64,000 nt of DNA from Coriaria nepalensis (GCA_027186245.1 CP114487.1:9915001-9979000); one strand, 5' to 3'; shown: positions 15,544 through 31,192, counted from the first letter of the stretch. Notes: generated by a model from the sequence alone, not told the origin. A program made the numbers and translations.

Positions 15544-16858
15544 TCAATTAGTGCGTTTACGTTGTGAGAAATGCTTGAGAATGAAGCTTTCTGCATACTG
15601 GGGATAGTTCTTCTTGATCAGGCCCTTAATACACTTCCAGTATGAAAAATCCACCAACTCTCCATCTTTTCTAACTATAAATAAACATCTTGAACCTTCA
15701 AAGTCAGGATGGTACCCTACCTGTCAACCAGAAACCACAAAGAAGCACTTGTGACAAACTTGATATATCCAAAATACAAGGATCGGAATACACAAACTAT
15801 ATATACAATAGCAATAATTGAAACATGAAAGGTTTTCAAGTGAGATGATATTTTGATACTGGGGAAAATAATTAGTTAAAATTAACATGTTTCCAAAAAT
15901 GACATGGCACTGGTCTTGTGAGCTAGTGAACCTGCAATTCCAGCTATCAGTATTAGGTTACTTATTGTACCCAGTAAAGCATTTGACTTACGATTGTAAT
16001 GGAAGACCCAACTGATCAATGGGGGCGAGTCTCCTATAAAGAACGAATAAAAGGTATTTGACTATTTGCAAGGATACTATAGCGATAGAAAGTTTAAACT
16101 TATGTAGAGCTGTCAAGTGAGAGGTTTCATCCGATATGACTATAGAACAACATAAATTTCCTCAAGAACTTTTCCCCTTTCAAGGAACATGACAACAGAT
16201 GATAACATGAGAGAGAGAGAGAGAGTGTGGTGTACTGTGATATAATCGATGCCACACCCAATCTTCTTCTCACACTGTGGGTGATATGGAAGCAGCCTCT
16301 CAAGAATGGTTTTCTCATGCTCAGGGCCTAATCTATCTCCACTTCTATATCTACAAAAATGTTGGACTAACCACAATTTAACAACTCCCTATACTCTATA
16401 TCTCAGAATATAGACAATTAGAAATGCACAAACGGTAGAACAAAGCATTGCTAGCATTTTTAAGAAGGGGAGCAGATAGCTTACTTTCGAGAATGAAGAA
16501 TGATCCGAACGAATCCAACCAAAGGAACAGTATCCTCCAGAATCTTATCCTCCCAATCAATTTCATCCCCTTCGTCGTCCTCGTAATTTACCTTTCCCTC
16601 GCTCTCCTCCACTTGCTCAGAAATCCCCACCAAGTCTTTTCCCGGCGTCAAGACCGGCTTTCTGAGCAAATTGGAGCTGCACGCTTCGTGGCTTTCAGCT
16701 CTGCTACCGTCCGGTACAGTTTGAAGAGGGCGGAAGCGAGAGCGGAGCGATGTCGTTTGGTATGTAGGTAAGGATAAGATCACATGTGAAGAGTGGGGGA
16801 AGATAGAGACCTTCAATTGAAACGAGACAAATGGAGGTGGTTTAGATAAGTAAGCCAT
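15544..16858 (-). CDS. DCL: DCL-type (DUF3223) plastid protein
   Basis: Three exons (16858-16485, 16350-16236, 15720-15544) encode 221 residues with consistent phases. The family is named for tomato DEFECTIVE CHLOROPLASTS AND LEAVES, a plastid protein required for 4.5S/23S rRNA maturation and chloroplast and palisade development. The N-terminus (MAYLSKPPPFVSFQLKVSIF, then Ser/Arg-rich) looks like a chloroplast transit peptide. An acidic linker follows (EGKVNYEDDEGDEIDWEDKI), then the conserved domain: HEKTILERLLPYHPQCEKKI, IDYITVGYHPDFEGSRCLFI, and DFSYWKCIKG. The gene ends at SQRKRTN. Confidence 0.88.
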
Positions 16859-17199
16859 GGCTGTAACTTCTCAGCTCTCACTGTAAACTTTGCTAATCCC
16901 AACTACTCAGCTCGCAGTTGCTGAGCATGGCGTTTTCCAGAGGAGAGTGAAGAGGATGATGGAGAAAACGGAGGTTTAATTTAACGTTCGCATTATCATC
17001 AACGTCGTGCATATTATAGAAGATCATTCTTTCAGTTGGGCCTACGGTGGGAAAAACGATGGTAAGCCATATCCCTCTGCTTGATTTATTGGGCTTTATC
17101 CATACCAAGCCCAGTATACGGCCCAAGTAAAAGTTTCTAACTATACGAACTTTCACTTCTTCTTGATCAACCTTCAACTTTGTCTCCTATGATCCTATA
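16859..17199. other. 5' flank of the DCL gene
   Basis: This should contain the DCL promoter and leader. A 94-codon open frame on the minus strand (17177-16893) has no recognisable domain and I do not call it. Confidence 0.5.
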
Positions 17200-18790
17200 C
17201 ATGAACACGAACACGAACACATACACTTTTTTAATTTGAGTTAAAAGTTTTAAGCAAAATTCTATGATGCGTTCGATTTAGAATAAATCAAGTGATTATA
17301 ACTAATATAGTATATAAGGTTGATATTTATAATTATGATTATTAATTTATTTAGTTTAAATTTATTTAAATTATTTTTTAAATTTAATATAAAATTTATA
17401 ATAATTTCTCAAAACTTAAAATAAATTATAATAAATATCTAAAATTTTTAATAACAATGTTAATTTTAAGTTTAAATTATAATAATTTTTAATTTTGTTA
17501 AAAATTAATGAAATTATTATATATATATCACATAGCCATTAAGTAATTATTAAAATTATAAATTTGACTAAACATAAAAATTTTATCCAGATAAAGTGTT
17601 GCATATTATGTAACTGTGTAGGTAGTTTTCACCGGAAGGAAATGAGCGTACTAAGTCTTTTTTATCCACAATCACTCATATAGAATTGTACTCCTTACTG
17701 GTACGAAATAATCCTATTACAAGAATTGTATCCTTAAATACTTATCTCCTTAAATTTAAGTTCGTAAAAAGTTTTGAGAAAAATTTTGAGATGCACTCGA
17801 TCTATCGTAAATCGAGTTATTATAATCGTAATGAGTAATATAATATGTAGAGTTGATATCTACAATTGTGATTACAATCTACTTTGTCCAAATCTACCCA
17901 AAAATTCCTCATAGTTTAATAGAATTATAATATATAATAAGTATCTTAATTTTTCTATTAATAAAATTCCTCATACTCTCAAATTTTAAAATAAATTATA
18001 ATAAATACCAAAATTTTTAATAACTATAATAAATATTAAATTTTAAGTTTAAATTATAATAATACTCAATTCCGTTAAAAATATATGAAATTATCATGTG
18101 CATGTTACATAATCATTAAATGTTATTAAAATTCTAAATTTAACAAAACATAAAATTTTTATTTATATTTTTACAGTTTTTAATTAAAATTTAATATTTT
18201 TTAATATACTTCTTTTTTCTTATTTTTTAATCAATTTCCATCACATCGGTCGCCACCACCCTCATTCACTGTTGCTATCACCACCCTCCCACCATTGCTA
18301 CGGCGCACATACAAGTTTCAAAATTTGAATTAATTTCTTAATATTAACTTTTTAAAAAATATTTAAGAGGTGGAGAAAGATAGAGAAAATAATTAATATT
18401 ATAATATTTTGATATTTAAGAGTTAGAAAGAGAAATATATAAAATAATAAATTTTTAAATATTTTTATATCGATAATAAAATTTAACAATAATAATATTG
18501 GCGGAGGCGAATAGTGGTTGCTACAACAAAGAAGGATGATGGTGGTAATATAGAAAATATAAATAAATAGAGTTTGTTAAAAAATTAAATATAAAAAAAA
18601 ATTTAATCAAATTTTAGATATATATATATATATATATAATTACTTTATTTATTTTTAATAAATTATAAATTTTATTATAATTTAAATTTAAAATTAAATA
18701 TTTATTATAATTACTAAAAAATTTAAATACTTATTATAATAGATTAATTATTGGAAATTTACCGTAATTTCTCCAAGTTTAATTTGTGTC
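17200..18790. repeat. AT-rich interspersed repeat with direct and inverted internal copies
   Basis: Two diverged direct copies share a stretch built on AAATTATAATAAATA, TTTTAAGTTTAAATTATAAT and CACATAGCCATTAA or TACATAATCATTAA (about 17220-17600 and 17760-18180). The segment 18560-18770 resembles the same sequence inverted. Between them, 18235-18300 has a C-rich (CACC/CCACCA) stretch, with a G-rich counterpart at 18498-18545. A related copy is at about 57960-58440. The layout suggests a non-autonomous, foldback-like transposon or MITE, nested or duplicated. I did not define terminal inverted repeats or target-site duplications. Confidence 0.55.
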
Positions 18791-19779
18791 GACTGATTTT
18801 GAGAAGTGTTTATGACTTGTAAGTTTCTACGTCACCCCATTTTTCGTTCTTTCACATTGTTATTATTATTTGTTGACCTGAATGCAATAACATGAAGTTG
18901 CGAAAATTGTGTTGGGTAGGCTCCGGCCTTCGGGCAAGACAAAAGCCACTGTACCTTGTCCCCTCTGCCTCCCCCGCTCTCGTTTTCGTGTCAGCATCTG
19001 GATCCAGTCGCATGAAAATTTAATGAGAGCGCCAGTCCACCTAACCATAGCTGTAAATTTTCGGACCAGCACAGAGCGTGCAACAGCCTCGACAGATTCC
19101 CGCCCCACTGGTCCGAAAAAGTCCATCACCACTCTCTCCTTATCATCCCACCACACCCCCACCTAAGCCATTTCCCGTCAACGTACTTTCCATTCCACGC
19201 GCATCAGCAGCTCCCTCCTATAATCCCTCTCCAGATATCTTACCGTGAAGCTATCCGCCGGCACTCGCGTCCTCTCTTACCAAACCCACATCTTCTCTCT
19301 CTCACACAAAATTTAAGAGGTCGGAAGAGAGATATAATGATTATTCATATAAATGCTAACAAAAGATTTCCCCACCCAGTAATCCAGTTCATTCGAGAAA
19401 AACGATGGCGTTGATCCCACTCCATTCCCGAGAAAGCAATCCTTCATTCCCAAAATATTCATAAAAAATTAACCCCAAAAACAAAAAGTCAATATCCATA
19501 CTCTCTACCAAATCACACATAAAGACAGCTTGCATCTCTTTACATATCTATATACACACAAATAGATGCACCCGGATGCCAATTCATTGTTATACTGACC
19601 ATCCTTCTGGCTCTGCCTCTCACTGCGTCATTTTTTTCTCATAAGCTCTGAGCTCTAGATCGATCTCACCTTGGAGCTAGCTAATAGAAGCGTCGTCAGA
19701 TTCAGAAAAGGTGGTGCATATTGATAATGGACTGCTGATTTTCCGGATTCAAATCGAGGTTGATTTGATTTTAAAAGAG
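18791..19779 (+). promoter_or_regulatory. 5' flank and leader of the NDR kinase gene
   Basis: This is gene-free sequence upstream of the kinase, with higher GC content than the repeat before it and C/T-rich stretches at 19140-19310. Open frames of 85-98 codons on both strands around 18866-19166 have no domain. An in-frame ATG at 19711 precedes the chosen start by 23 codons. Confidence 0.45.
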
Positions 19780-22997
<3,218 letters not shown>

Positions 22998-23703
22998 ATT
23001 ATATAAATTCACATATTCTTAGTTATCATCTTCATATTCTTCACGTGCATACTCACTCTAGAACAAAGAAGAACACTATTAAACGAGTGACCAGGATTGG
23101 CTCAAGGGATGCTTTATAAGAGAACATGAATAAGGTACGAGTGAAAGGAGCCAAGTTCTTTATACTGTGACGACTCATTGGTTATTGCTACTACTACTGT
23201 AAAGCAGGAATAATATCTGTATTTTTGTTTTGATCTTCTTCAACAACAAAATTCAAAAAAATAAAAATAAATAAATAAAAATCAGATACACTCTATTCCC
23301 TATTCACTATGATCATTTCATCTACGGCATGCATATGAACTCTATTATATAAAGATTTTATTGTATGAATATAATATAATATAATATAATATATGGTATA
23401 TGTTTAGTTGTTTAGATATCACAAAATTTCATTATAATTATAAATATTACTTACATTCATAATTATCTTTCCAAAAAAAATGATCCGACATACGTTTTGT
23501 TTGCTCGGTTGGCTTTCAAACAAACCATGCATAGATCATTTAAACTTCAAATATAAACTGTTACATTAGACCAATCAAAAAAAAAAAAAAACCAAGTATA
23601 AATAAAATACAAATTAGTCTTCGCTGATCTTCCCATTGGTTAACATATATATATATAAAGTGAAAGTGGAACAAAACCGTCTTCATGCAGGCGCGCATGA
23701 AAC
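22998..23703. other. 3' intergenic region between the convergent kinase and COR27-like genes
   Basis: It contains both 3' UTRs, a TATAA-type tandem repeat near 23369-23392 and a 13-A run near 23578. No coding exon was seen. Confidence 0.6.
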
Positions 23704-24900
23704 TTAATTGCTGGAAGGAACAACCTGAAATCAACAGATAATAATCAAAGATGATCAGTACATATATATATCTATATATATATATATCTATCACAGATAT
23801 AACTAATGGGTACATACCTGATCGTGCCCATTGGTTACATACTGATGATCATCAGTTATTCTAATCCTTTTTGCTCTGCGAACACTACTAATTTCCTGCT
23901 CCCTATCGACCCCGTTCACAAAATTTTGATCCGACACTTCTGTAATAGTTTAGTTAATTACGATCATTAGACCAGTCGGTTAATACTAACAAATACACAG
24001 ATGGATGGAGATGATGATGAATTGACGATCTCCTGTACGTGAGCTGGCGATAGCCGCGCTGTGATCATTAAACAGCTTACCTTCTACAACGTTGAGAAAC
24101 ACATCATACTTCTCATCAACATGATTAGTAGCACTATCAATTGCTTTTACGTCGTCATTATCATGTTTGCAGGGAGATGATCTAAAGTGGTGGATCCATG
24201 GAGTAGTAGTACTGGTACTAGACTGATTATCAGCATGTTCATGTGCCCGGTGCCTGTGTCGGCAATACTTATTGACCCAATTCACTCTTTCGGAACTAAC
24301 CGTCGTCCACAAACCGCCTCGAAGAACATTAAACTGAAACCACGCCGTCATACCAGATTAAATACAGCTAATTCATGCTATATATTATAATTATTAATAA
24401 TGCATGTATCAATTAATTTAACCTGGCCGGAACGAGGGGAATTTGATGGATTCAAGTAGCGATTAACGAAGGAAGCCTCCATGGATTTCAAGTACAATCT
24501 GTGTTTCTCATCCGTCCATTCCCTGAGTGATGACGTAGATTCTACAGTCGGCTGATATACAGTACAACTAGATTAGCAATTTTTACATATAAATATTTTT
24601 GCTTGGAAGTGGATAAAAGGGTGTTAACGTTAATTTGTCTGTCGTTCATCTTCTTGTTTCTTGTTTACAGAAGAGATATACAAGAAGTGAAACAATATCT
24701 AAGCAGAGGCCGGAGATGTACATAAGAGAAAATACGATGGAAATAAAAATGAATCAAGGAGAAAAATCTACCATGTGAGAAGGCTGAAGTTTCATTGGAG
24801 CAAGCTTGTTTGATCGGTGATGAACTAACTCTGGACTTGGTGAATTCGTCCGGTGTTCTCTGGCTTCAAGATTTCCTTTATTTTGAGATGAAAAAAGCAT
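23704..24900 (-). CDS. COR27: COR27/COR28-like cold- and clock-regulated protein
   Basis: Five exons (24900-24772, 24551-24423, 24333-24081, 23939-23818, 23724-23704) give 217 residues with clean phases. In Arabidopsis, COR27 and COR28 are night-phased, cold-induced nuclear proteins that repress clock genes (PRR5, TOC1), affect freezing tolerance and are COP1 targets. Family signatures: EWTDEKHRLYLKSMEASFVN in exon 2, GQFNVLRGGLWTTV across exons 2/3, TTPWIHHFRSSP, EVSDQNFVNG opening exon 4, and the last seven-codon exon VVPSSN. The Arg/Lys-rich RRAKRIRI may be a nuclear signal. The His/Asp-rich middle is poorly conserved. There is no enzymatic domain. The promoter carries suggestive clock and cold motifs. 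Confidence 0.85.
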
Positions 24901-25039
24901 TCTAACCAGTTAACTGATCTCGCGGAGAAAGAATAATTCCCAACTTTACTAAATTATCAGAGGGAGCCTGGAGGTGAGGAGTAAAAAATGAATTTGGAGG
25001 CGGTGTGAGGGACCAAAAAGAACGTTAATGTTGCCGTGT

Positions 25040-25140
25040 TTTTACACGTGTGAAGTGTCAGTGGCAGCCGCTGCCACGTCAACACCATATTGATCGGCTA
25101 TAGCTAGATATTTATCCGACCCTCCGGAAATATCTGATTG
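25040..25140 (-). promoter_or_regulatory. Candidate cold/ABA/clock elements upstream of the COR27-like gene
   Basis: Within 145-240 bp of the start codon lie a palindromic G-box/ABRE ACACGTGT (25044-25051), GCCACGTC (25073-25080), a CCGAC DRE/CRT core (25116-25120), and two AAATATCT cores in opposite orientation (25106-25113 on the minus strand, 25128-25135 on the plus strand). Each matches eight of nine bases of the evening element AAAATATCT. The clustering fits known COR27 regulation, but binding is inferred. Confidence 0.5.
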
Positions 25141-25668
25141 TCTTCTCATTTGCCTGGATTACGTGGTGTCGAACCTTTTAAGTCTTAAACCGTCAGCAAA
25201 AACAAGCGGAAGCTCAGACCATATAGATATTAAATTATTAAATTATTATATTTATATATAAATCTCATATATTTTATTAATTTTATATTAAATAAAAATC
25301 TTTTAAATTAAATTTTAATTTAAGGAAATTATTAAATATGTCCTCAAAGTCGGTTGGTCGGTCTTGGAACAGAAAATGTACATTAATTTTCTATTTATTA
25401 AATTAAATAAAGGGAAAAGGAAACGCGGCAAATGGCAACGAATAAATATCTAATCAGGAAGAGTCCAAAGCCAAACCGAAGAACGGCGAGGTCTCCACCA
25501 CTCCCCGCAAGCTTTCCTGGAAAAGAGAAGAAAATTGGGGGAAAGTAAATTCAAAAGAAGCAATAATCAACCACCCTAACCGCTTTTGAATTCGTCTTCT
25601 CTGCCTGAATCTGAAAGCGAAGATCACACAGTCATTTCTGATTTCTCTCATAGTTGAGTTTAAAGGTA

Positions 25669-25713
<45 letters not shown>

Positions 25714-25917
25714 CTTAGTGCTGAATTCCTAGTTGTCGAATTCGCAGCTCATGTTATCATCACTCTATTTTCAGTTTCAATTCCATTTGGTGGTTTTGTT
25801 GTTTTTTATTCTTCCAACGATTAGGGGAAATCAAAATATAAATTCAAGTTGTTCGAATCGATCCGCAGTATCTGCTTTATCAGCACCAGCTAGGGTTTCT
25901 GGTTCTTGGAATCTACA
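25141..25917. other. Intergenic, including a (CT)n microsatellite
   Basis: It holds the distal COR27-like promoter and the remnant 5' region of the COQ10 copy. A (CT)n tract lies at about 25673-25708. AT-rich sequence fills 25225-25340. No coding exon was identified. Confidence 0.5.
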
Positions 25918-26893
25918 ATGCCGCTATTTTTTGCGACGTCAAAGTTGATTCGCTCCTTAATTTCCCGTAGAAATGCTATCGGACATGCGGTTAGATACGG
26001 TAATTGGAATGGACAGGTGAGGAAATCCAAATACTTTCGATTCCTTGGTGCTATTGCCGGATCCGAGACCTCGTCAATTCATAATTGATTGGTGAGAATC
26101 CGGATTTTAGTTTTCAGTCAAGGATTTTATCTAACATTGTTCAAAGGAGGCGGTTTCTTGGCAGTGGAGATGGTGACGACGGAAGCGTTTTGTCCAAAAT
26201 TTATGAGGAGAAGCGCGTAATGGGGTAAATTTTGCTAACAAAATTTTTATTATAATCCAAATTTAACTTGTTTCAGACGGTTTTGGAATTTTATGTCCTA
26301 CTGTAGACTCTGGATATTGTTAGAATATAGTCATTTATAAAAGGACCACCACTGTGTTATCTGCTATTTATGTATTGGTCTTGAAACCTATTTTGTTCCC
26401 TTGTTATGAAACTGGTTCGATAATAAGCTGAATTGTATCCCTTATCGCCGATATTAATTTTTTGGCAGTGTCTTTTCATGCTCCATTACATTGCTAGCAT
26501 TGTATGCGGGTTGGTCAGATAGGAAAGCATAGCTCACATTGTTTTTGTTCTATGTTAGATACTCTCCAGAGCAGTTATTTAATGTGGTTGGCAGTGGTCT
26601 TGTATCATGGCTTTGTTCCCTGGTGTCAGCGGTCTGAGATACTTAAATACTATCCTGAGGGGTCCTTTGAGGCGGAGCTGGAGATTGGTTTTAAATTTCT
26701 TGTTGAAAGTTATATTTCACATATAGAATTATAAAGACCAAATTATATAAAGGTAATCACTAATCGCTTATCTTCATTCTGTAAGCAACTTTCTTAATGA
26801 ATTTCATAGTTTGGCTCATTTAGTGAGCGTTGCCATTTGATTTACGGCCCAGGGGTGCCTGTCCTTGAAAACTCATACGGTCAAGGGGTATGA
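25918..26893 (+). pseudogene. COQ10: Broken, intron-containing copy of COQ10
   Basis: COQ10 is a mitochondrial START-domain protein that binds coenzyme Q and supports respiration. Fragments occur in order: an N-terminus starting at 25918 (MPLFFATSKLIRSLISRRNA); QRRRFLGSGDGDDGSVLSKI with YEEKRVMG ending at a donor (GG|GTAAAT near 26224); YSPEQLFNVV from 26559, joined in correct phase; LYHGFVPWCQRSEILKYYP and FEAELEIGFKFLVESY; then the C-terminal exon ERCHLIYGPGVPVLENSYG (26824-26893). Damage: 2 bp appear missing between FNVV and LYHGF (about 26590-26605), a TAA at 26732-26734 before RPNYIK, and the exon(s) coding for the middle of the domain are absent. Retained introns mean it is not a processed retrocopy. 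Confidence 0.8.
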
Positions 26894-29045
26894 AACTCAC
26901 ACATATTCTCCAGATGTTCTGCCTAATCTTTTACCAGAGTGAAGCAGTAAGTTGGCAACGTCCATATCGATCTTTTGGTGATTGTGACCAACCGATTAGA
27001 AATTTCAGATCTGTTATTGTAATTTGATAGTACTTGTTGTCTGATCATTTCCATGTCGATAATTATTCTTGTTCAAAACACGAGCCATAAAATAACGAGC
27101 ACAACACACTAGAGCACTATATGACTGTAATTCTTTACGTTCCTCCTTGCATGAATGAACGATAAGTTTTATGAAGAGATAGTACAATTTCCATAGCTTA
27201 CCAAGTTTATTTCTGGGCTGGTATATAGTTAGGCCATAAGTTTTCGGCCAGTTTTATGCAGGAACAACTACATTCCACATGGAAATGAAACTAGCGTTGC
27301 AAAAGAGTCTGCAAACATAAGATTGTGAGGTGAATTTGGACCTCTATCGGTTGAAAATGTGCTCACCGTTTTGAAGTTTTGCATTCCCCTTTAGGAGATT
27401 TGGAATTATTCTTGATGCTGTCCTTATTGTACTATGAGTTAGAATCTGTTATCACAATATTGACCATACGCACATTGCACGATAGTCAAATAGTATTGAT
27501 TCAATGCCAATATTCGATACTATTAAGTGTATTTACAGGACCTTTCTCTGTTTGTTAACTGCATTTTCATTTAGCACCTTACATTCTATAATACCTAATT
27601 ACCTCAGCCAATAATTCATCAATTTCATAGATCCCCATAGCTGTACATGCGATGCAAGCGTGATATAATCGATGGATGCTCTCAGGCCTCAAGGCTCAAA
27701 CTTCCTTTTCTTTTTTTTTTCTACTGCTTGTGCTATTGCTAGTGTATAATTTTATTGGTTGAAATGATAAAGAGCAAAAAATCTACAGCCTCTAGAAAAT
27801 TCCCTCTTGCTGTCAGCAACAAAATATTTGTATTATATATCCTTGAAACGACATCAATCCGGAATCTATGTCTTTATCCTTTCTGCCATTGATCCAATAT
27901 TACATATGGTCCCTGAGAATCCTTCTCTTTCCCACCGTCTGTTGCAAAATACGATGTCGATGTTCATTCACGAATTAATGCGCTTCCTTTTTGTTTCTTC
28001 TCCTTTTTATCTTATTTCTTACCCAACATCAACTTTTTACCTTTGCCGCCACTTGGGAGTTTATTTTACTGTGAGGGCGCATTTTGTCTTTTACCGACAT
28101 TGTGATTCTATGTAATCTCAAATCTGGGTTACAGAAATCTTGCATGGATATATAGAATCGGAAAAAAATACGTGGTGATTTGTATGGCGACTAGCTAGGT
28201 AGCTAGATAGCACCATGTTGCCTAACGCTTAGAACTCAAAACTCTTTTAGCTTCTCTTCTACCGTCTACTCATTGCTCCATGTGTACGGGAATATAAGGT
28301 TACAGAATTAGAGATAGAGATAGAGCTGCCGACATAGAAGCTTGATGATAAGTGCCTTCAAATTGTAGATAATTTCTACCAAAAAGTTACTTTTATTATA
28401 TTCTGTTAGGTCCTTTTGTCCCTTCTGGTTTTGTAGTTGATGAATCAGCTTGAACCCTCGAAAGTATGCAGATTACGGGCAAAACAAATAGGAAACCACT
28501 ACTTTTTCGACCAAGTATACTGATACAGATCAACAGATGTTGGGTGTTCCAGTTTGGGACCAACTGAAATTCTAGTTGTAATCAATTAACCTTACGATCC
28601 GGCCTTTTACTATTAAAGATGGACTAAACCCAAAAGGATCTGGTTGGAGATTTTGTTTGTCACTATTAATTATAAGCACGTGTCGAATACACAAGAAAAC
28701 TGGGAAAGGAAGAAATAATAAAGAACAGTTAAAAAAGTGACACGTATGGCACGTCCGGTTGTTTAGCTTCCTCCCTCCCATGCATATGATTGTTTACCCC
28801 ACGATGAAGCCTCGGAGTGAATGCTCTTTCCCAATACGTGCAAACAAAATCATTAACCCATGAAAATCGCTTCTACTGATTTCAATTCTAGTTCTTAGCT
28901 GGCTACGTTGTTGCGAGAGATCGATATTGGTCATGTAATTAGGCAGGGACTCATAACATATGTTACAATATGGTATGCATCGTTTTACATGTACATCGAA
29001 CTCATCTAGTCGTCAATCGGTACAGGTAGTCTTGTCATATGTCAT

Positions 29046-29055
29046 TCCACGTGGA
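29046..29055. promoter_or_regulatory. Palindromic G-box TCCACGTGGA (distal copy)
   Basis: A ten-base palindrome with a CACGTG core lies about 2.3 kb upstream of CYP707A. ABF/AREB bZIPs and PIF-type bHLHs bind such cores. Function is inferred. Confidence 0.4.
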
Positions 29056-29992
29056 CAGTGTCGCAATAACCGAGCTCCTCTCCTGTCAAGTAGATACAAG
29101 TTCTTACAAATTTATTAAATATAATAAAAATTATATTTGAAGATGCAAATAACAAACTAACATTTAAGAGTTTATACGATCCTCAACTCGAGAGGAATTC
29201 AATCTTAGTATTAAATTCTTAAAATTTTACAAACTATATATATATATATATATATGAGTAATGGCCATGAATTACGTCACTGCCTAACTGATTCGGGTTC
29301 GGGTCGATCGCACCGGTATTGACTTTTTGGGATCCAGTGAAGGCTCTCGAAACCGACCACTAAGATGGTGACAACTTTCACGGAAGAAAAGATATCCAGC
29401 TGGCTTTGAAGGTGACGAGCACCTAGGTATACTCTCTACTTTGACAGGTGGGGTCATGGGCCACAGAAATTAGGGGTCCTCGCTCCTCGGCCTCCTGGAC
29501 CGACCTCCACGTCTCCTATTAGTTTCTCCTGTACACCTTGCCGATGTCAACTTGGACCCCACAATAATCAGTTGCGAGTTGCGACCAGACGATTTTGATC
29601 CGATCTGGAAAGGTCGGGGAGATCTTATAAAGTATCACGTGAGCTGGATGCCACTTAAACTCCTTTTTCATTTATGTCCTTCCCCGGTTTTCAATCACGT
29701 TTTAGTAATTGTTAGAAACTTGGAAGTGGCTTAATAGTTAATATGGCTGGCTTTCTCTCTCTCTTGATGTTACAAACGGTTATCCCTTTTTTCAAAATAG
29801 ATTTTCATGTTTCAAAATATATATAAAAAAAAAGAAACGTTGCAAGCATGGCCTAAGCGATCATAGATTTGACACAGATCAGAGAGATCAGGTTTCTTCA
29901 AGAACGCTCTTGGACGGACACTTAGTCAACGATTTCCTATTAACTATTTGAATTTTAACTTCAAGAGACACTTGTATACACTTCTTTCAATG

Positions 29993-30002
29993 TCCACGTG
30001 GA
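29993..30002. promoter_or_regulatory. Palindromic G-box TCCACGTGGA (proximal copy)
   Basis: This is an identical ten-base palindrome 1.3 kb upstream of the CYP707A start. Repetition of the full palindrome, not just the hexamer, makes chance somewhat less likely. Confidence 0.4.
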
Positions 30003-31184
30003 TATCTTCCGATGTTTAGAACTGTTGACGTTTGACTAATTGAAAATTCAGGCGACATAGTCTACGAGGTCTTCCGTGATCTGAATTAACAGGTATAACC
30101 TTTTTTTTTTTTCTTTACCTTTTTTATTGCTATAAAACAAGTTCGATCGTTGCAGATGTCAAAATCGGTCCTAATTAACTGTACAAATAACGGAATAATT
30201 AGTCCAGCTTTTGGTTTAAGGCACGATCTTTTGCCGATACATGTTAAAGTTTCTGTTCCAAGAAGACGTCTTTGTCGCGTTAGAAAATGCTTGTCTAAAT
30301 TTGTTTATATGATTTGAAAACCATGCATGCATGCTCTGTTTTGTTCCCTCTCTCGTTGGTAGAGATACAGTGGTTCCAATCAATGTCAAAGTGGGGAGAA
30401 ATTGCTAGTTCTTTCTAGCCTACGTAAATCTAGACAGGGACGATGCCCTTGTAACCTTGGTAGTTGTAGATGTAGTTGTAGACTCTACTCTTCATTTCTA
30501 GTAAAATCAAGAACATTATAAGAAAAAACAAAAATACGTCTGTTTTTTGAAAATAACATGTAATTAATTATTCATATAATTCTTTAATATATAATATGTA
30601 TTATCAATTAATATGGAGGGACGGATAATTTTTCAAATGGTTTATAATTATAATAGAACGATCAATCTTAAATATACTTATAATTATATAAAATTAAGAT
30701 GTAAGATTCGATATTTTATAAATACCCTCCTCGCCCAATAAATTATAAGATGCATTTATAAATACCATATAGTGACGAACTATTGGTAGATGCATTACGA
30801 TGCTCTGGCGTTCTAATGTTTGATGTATTTGATCCAGTAGCGTCAGCATCAGCTATGGACGCAGTTATAATTTACAAACATACCTTTTTGATTACATCCG
30901 TGCATCTCATGATCATGAAACGTGCCTTGCATTCACTGGTTTTGAATCCTCTCCAAGAAATTCATACAAGGAAAAAAAGAAAACGATGACGATGAGTATA
31001 GTAATAATATATATCGATAACAATAACAATATCAATACGTTAATTGTAGGGGGGGTAAAAACAAGAAAGATGAAAAATCTGTGGTCCACTTTTCATTAAT
31101 TGCTATTTTGGATGAGTATGAATCTATCTCTAATTTGTACGTAACGCATCATTTGAAAGACATCTTGCCTGGATGCTCTACCTC

Positions 31185-31192
31185 TATATAAA
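31185..31192 (+). promoter_or_regulatory. TATA box of CYP707A
   Basis: TATATAAA lies 136 bp before the ATG at 31328, at the spacing expected for a TATA box with a leader of roughly 100 bases. Confidence 0.6.

Noticed and set aside
16893..17177. 94-codon open frame on the minus strand upstream of DCL
   Set aside because: No family similarity, no splice context joining it to DCL.
18866..19166. Overlapping open frames of 98 and 85 codons on opposite strands
   Set aside because: Both lack domains and lie in the probable NDR kinase promoter; opposite-strand overlap is typical of chance frames in GC-richer DNA.
27807..28115. 102-codon open frame in the intergenic region before CYP707A
   Set aside because: It is hydrophobic, T-rich and lacks any recognisable domain or conserved context.
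29552..29734. 60-codon open frame near the GC-richer island
   Set aside because: Too short and without known similarity.
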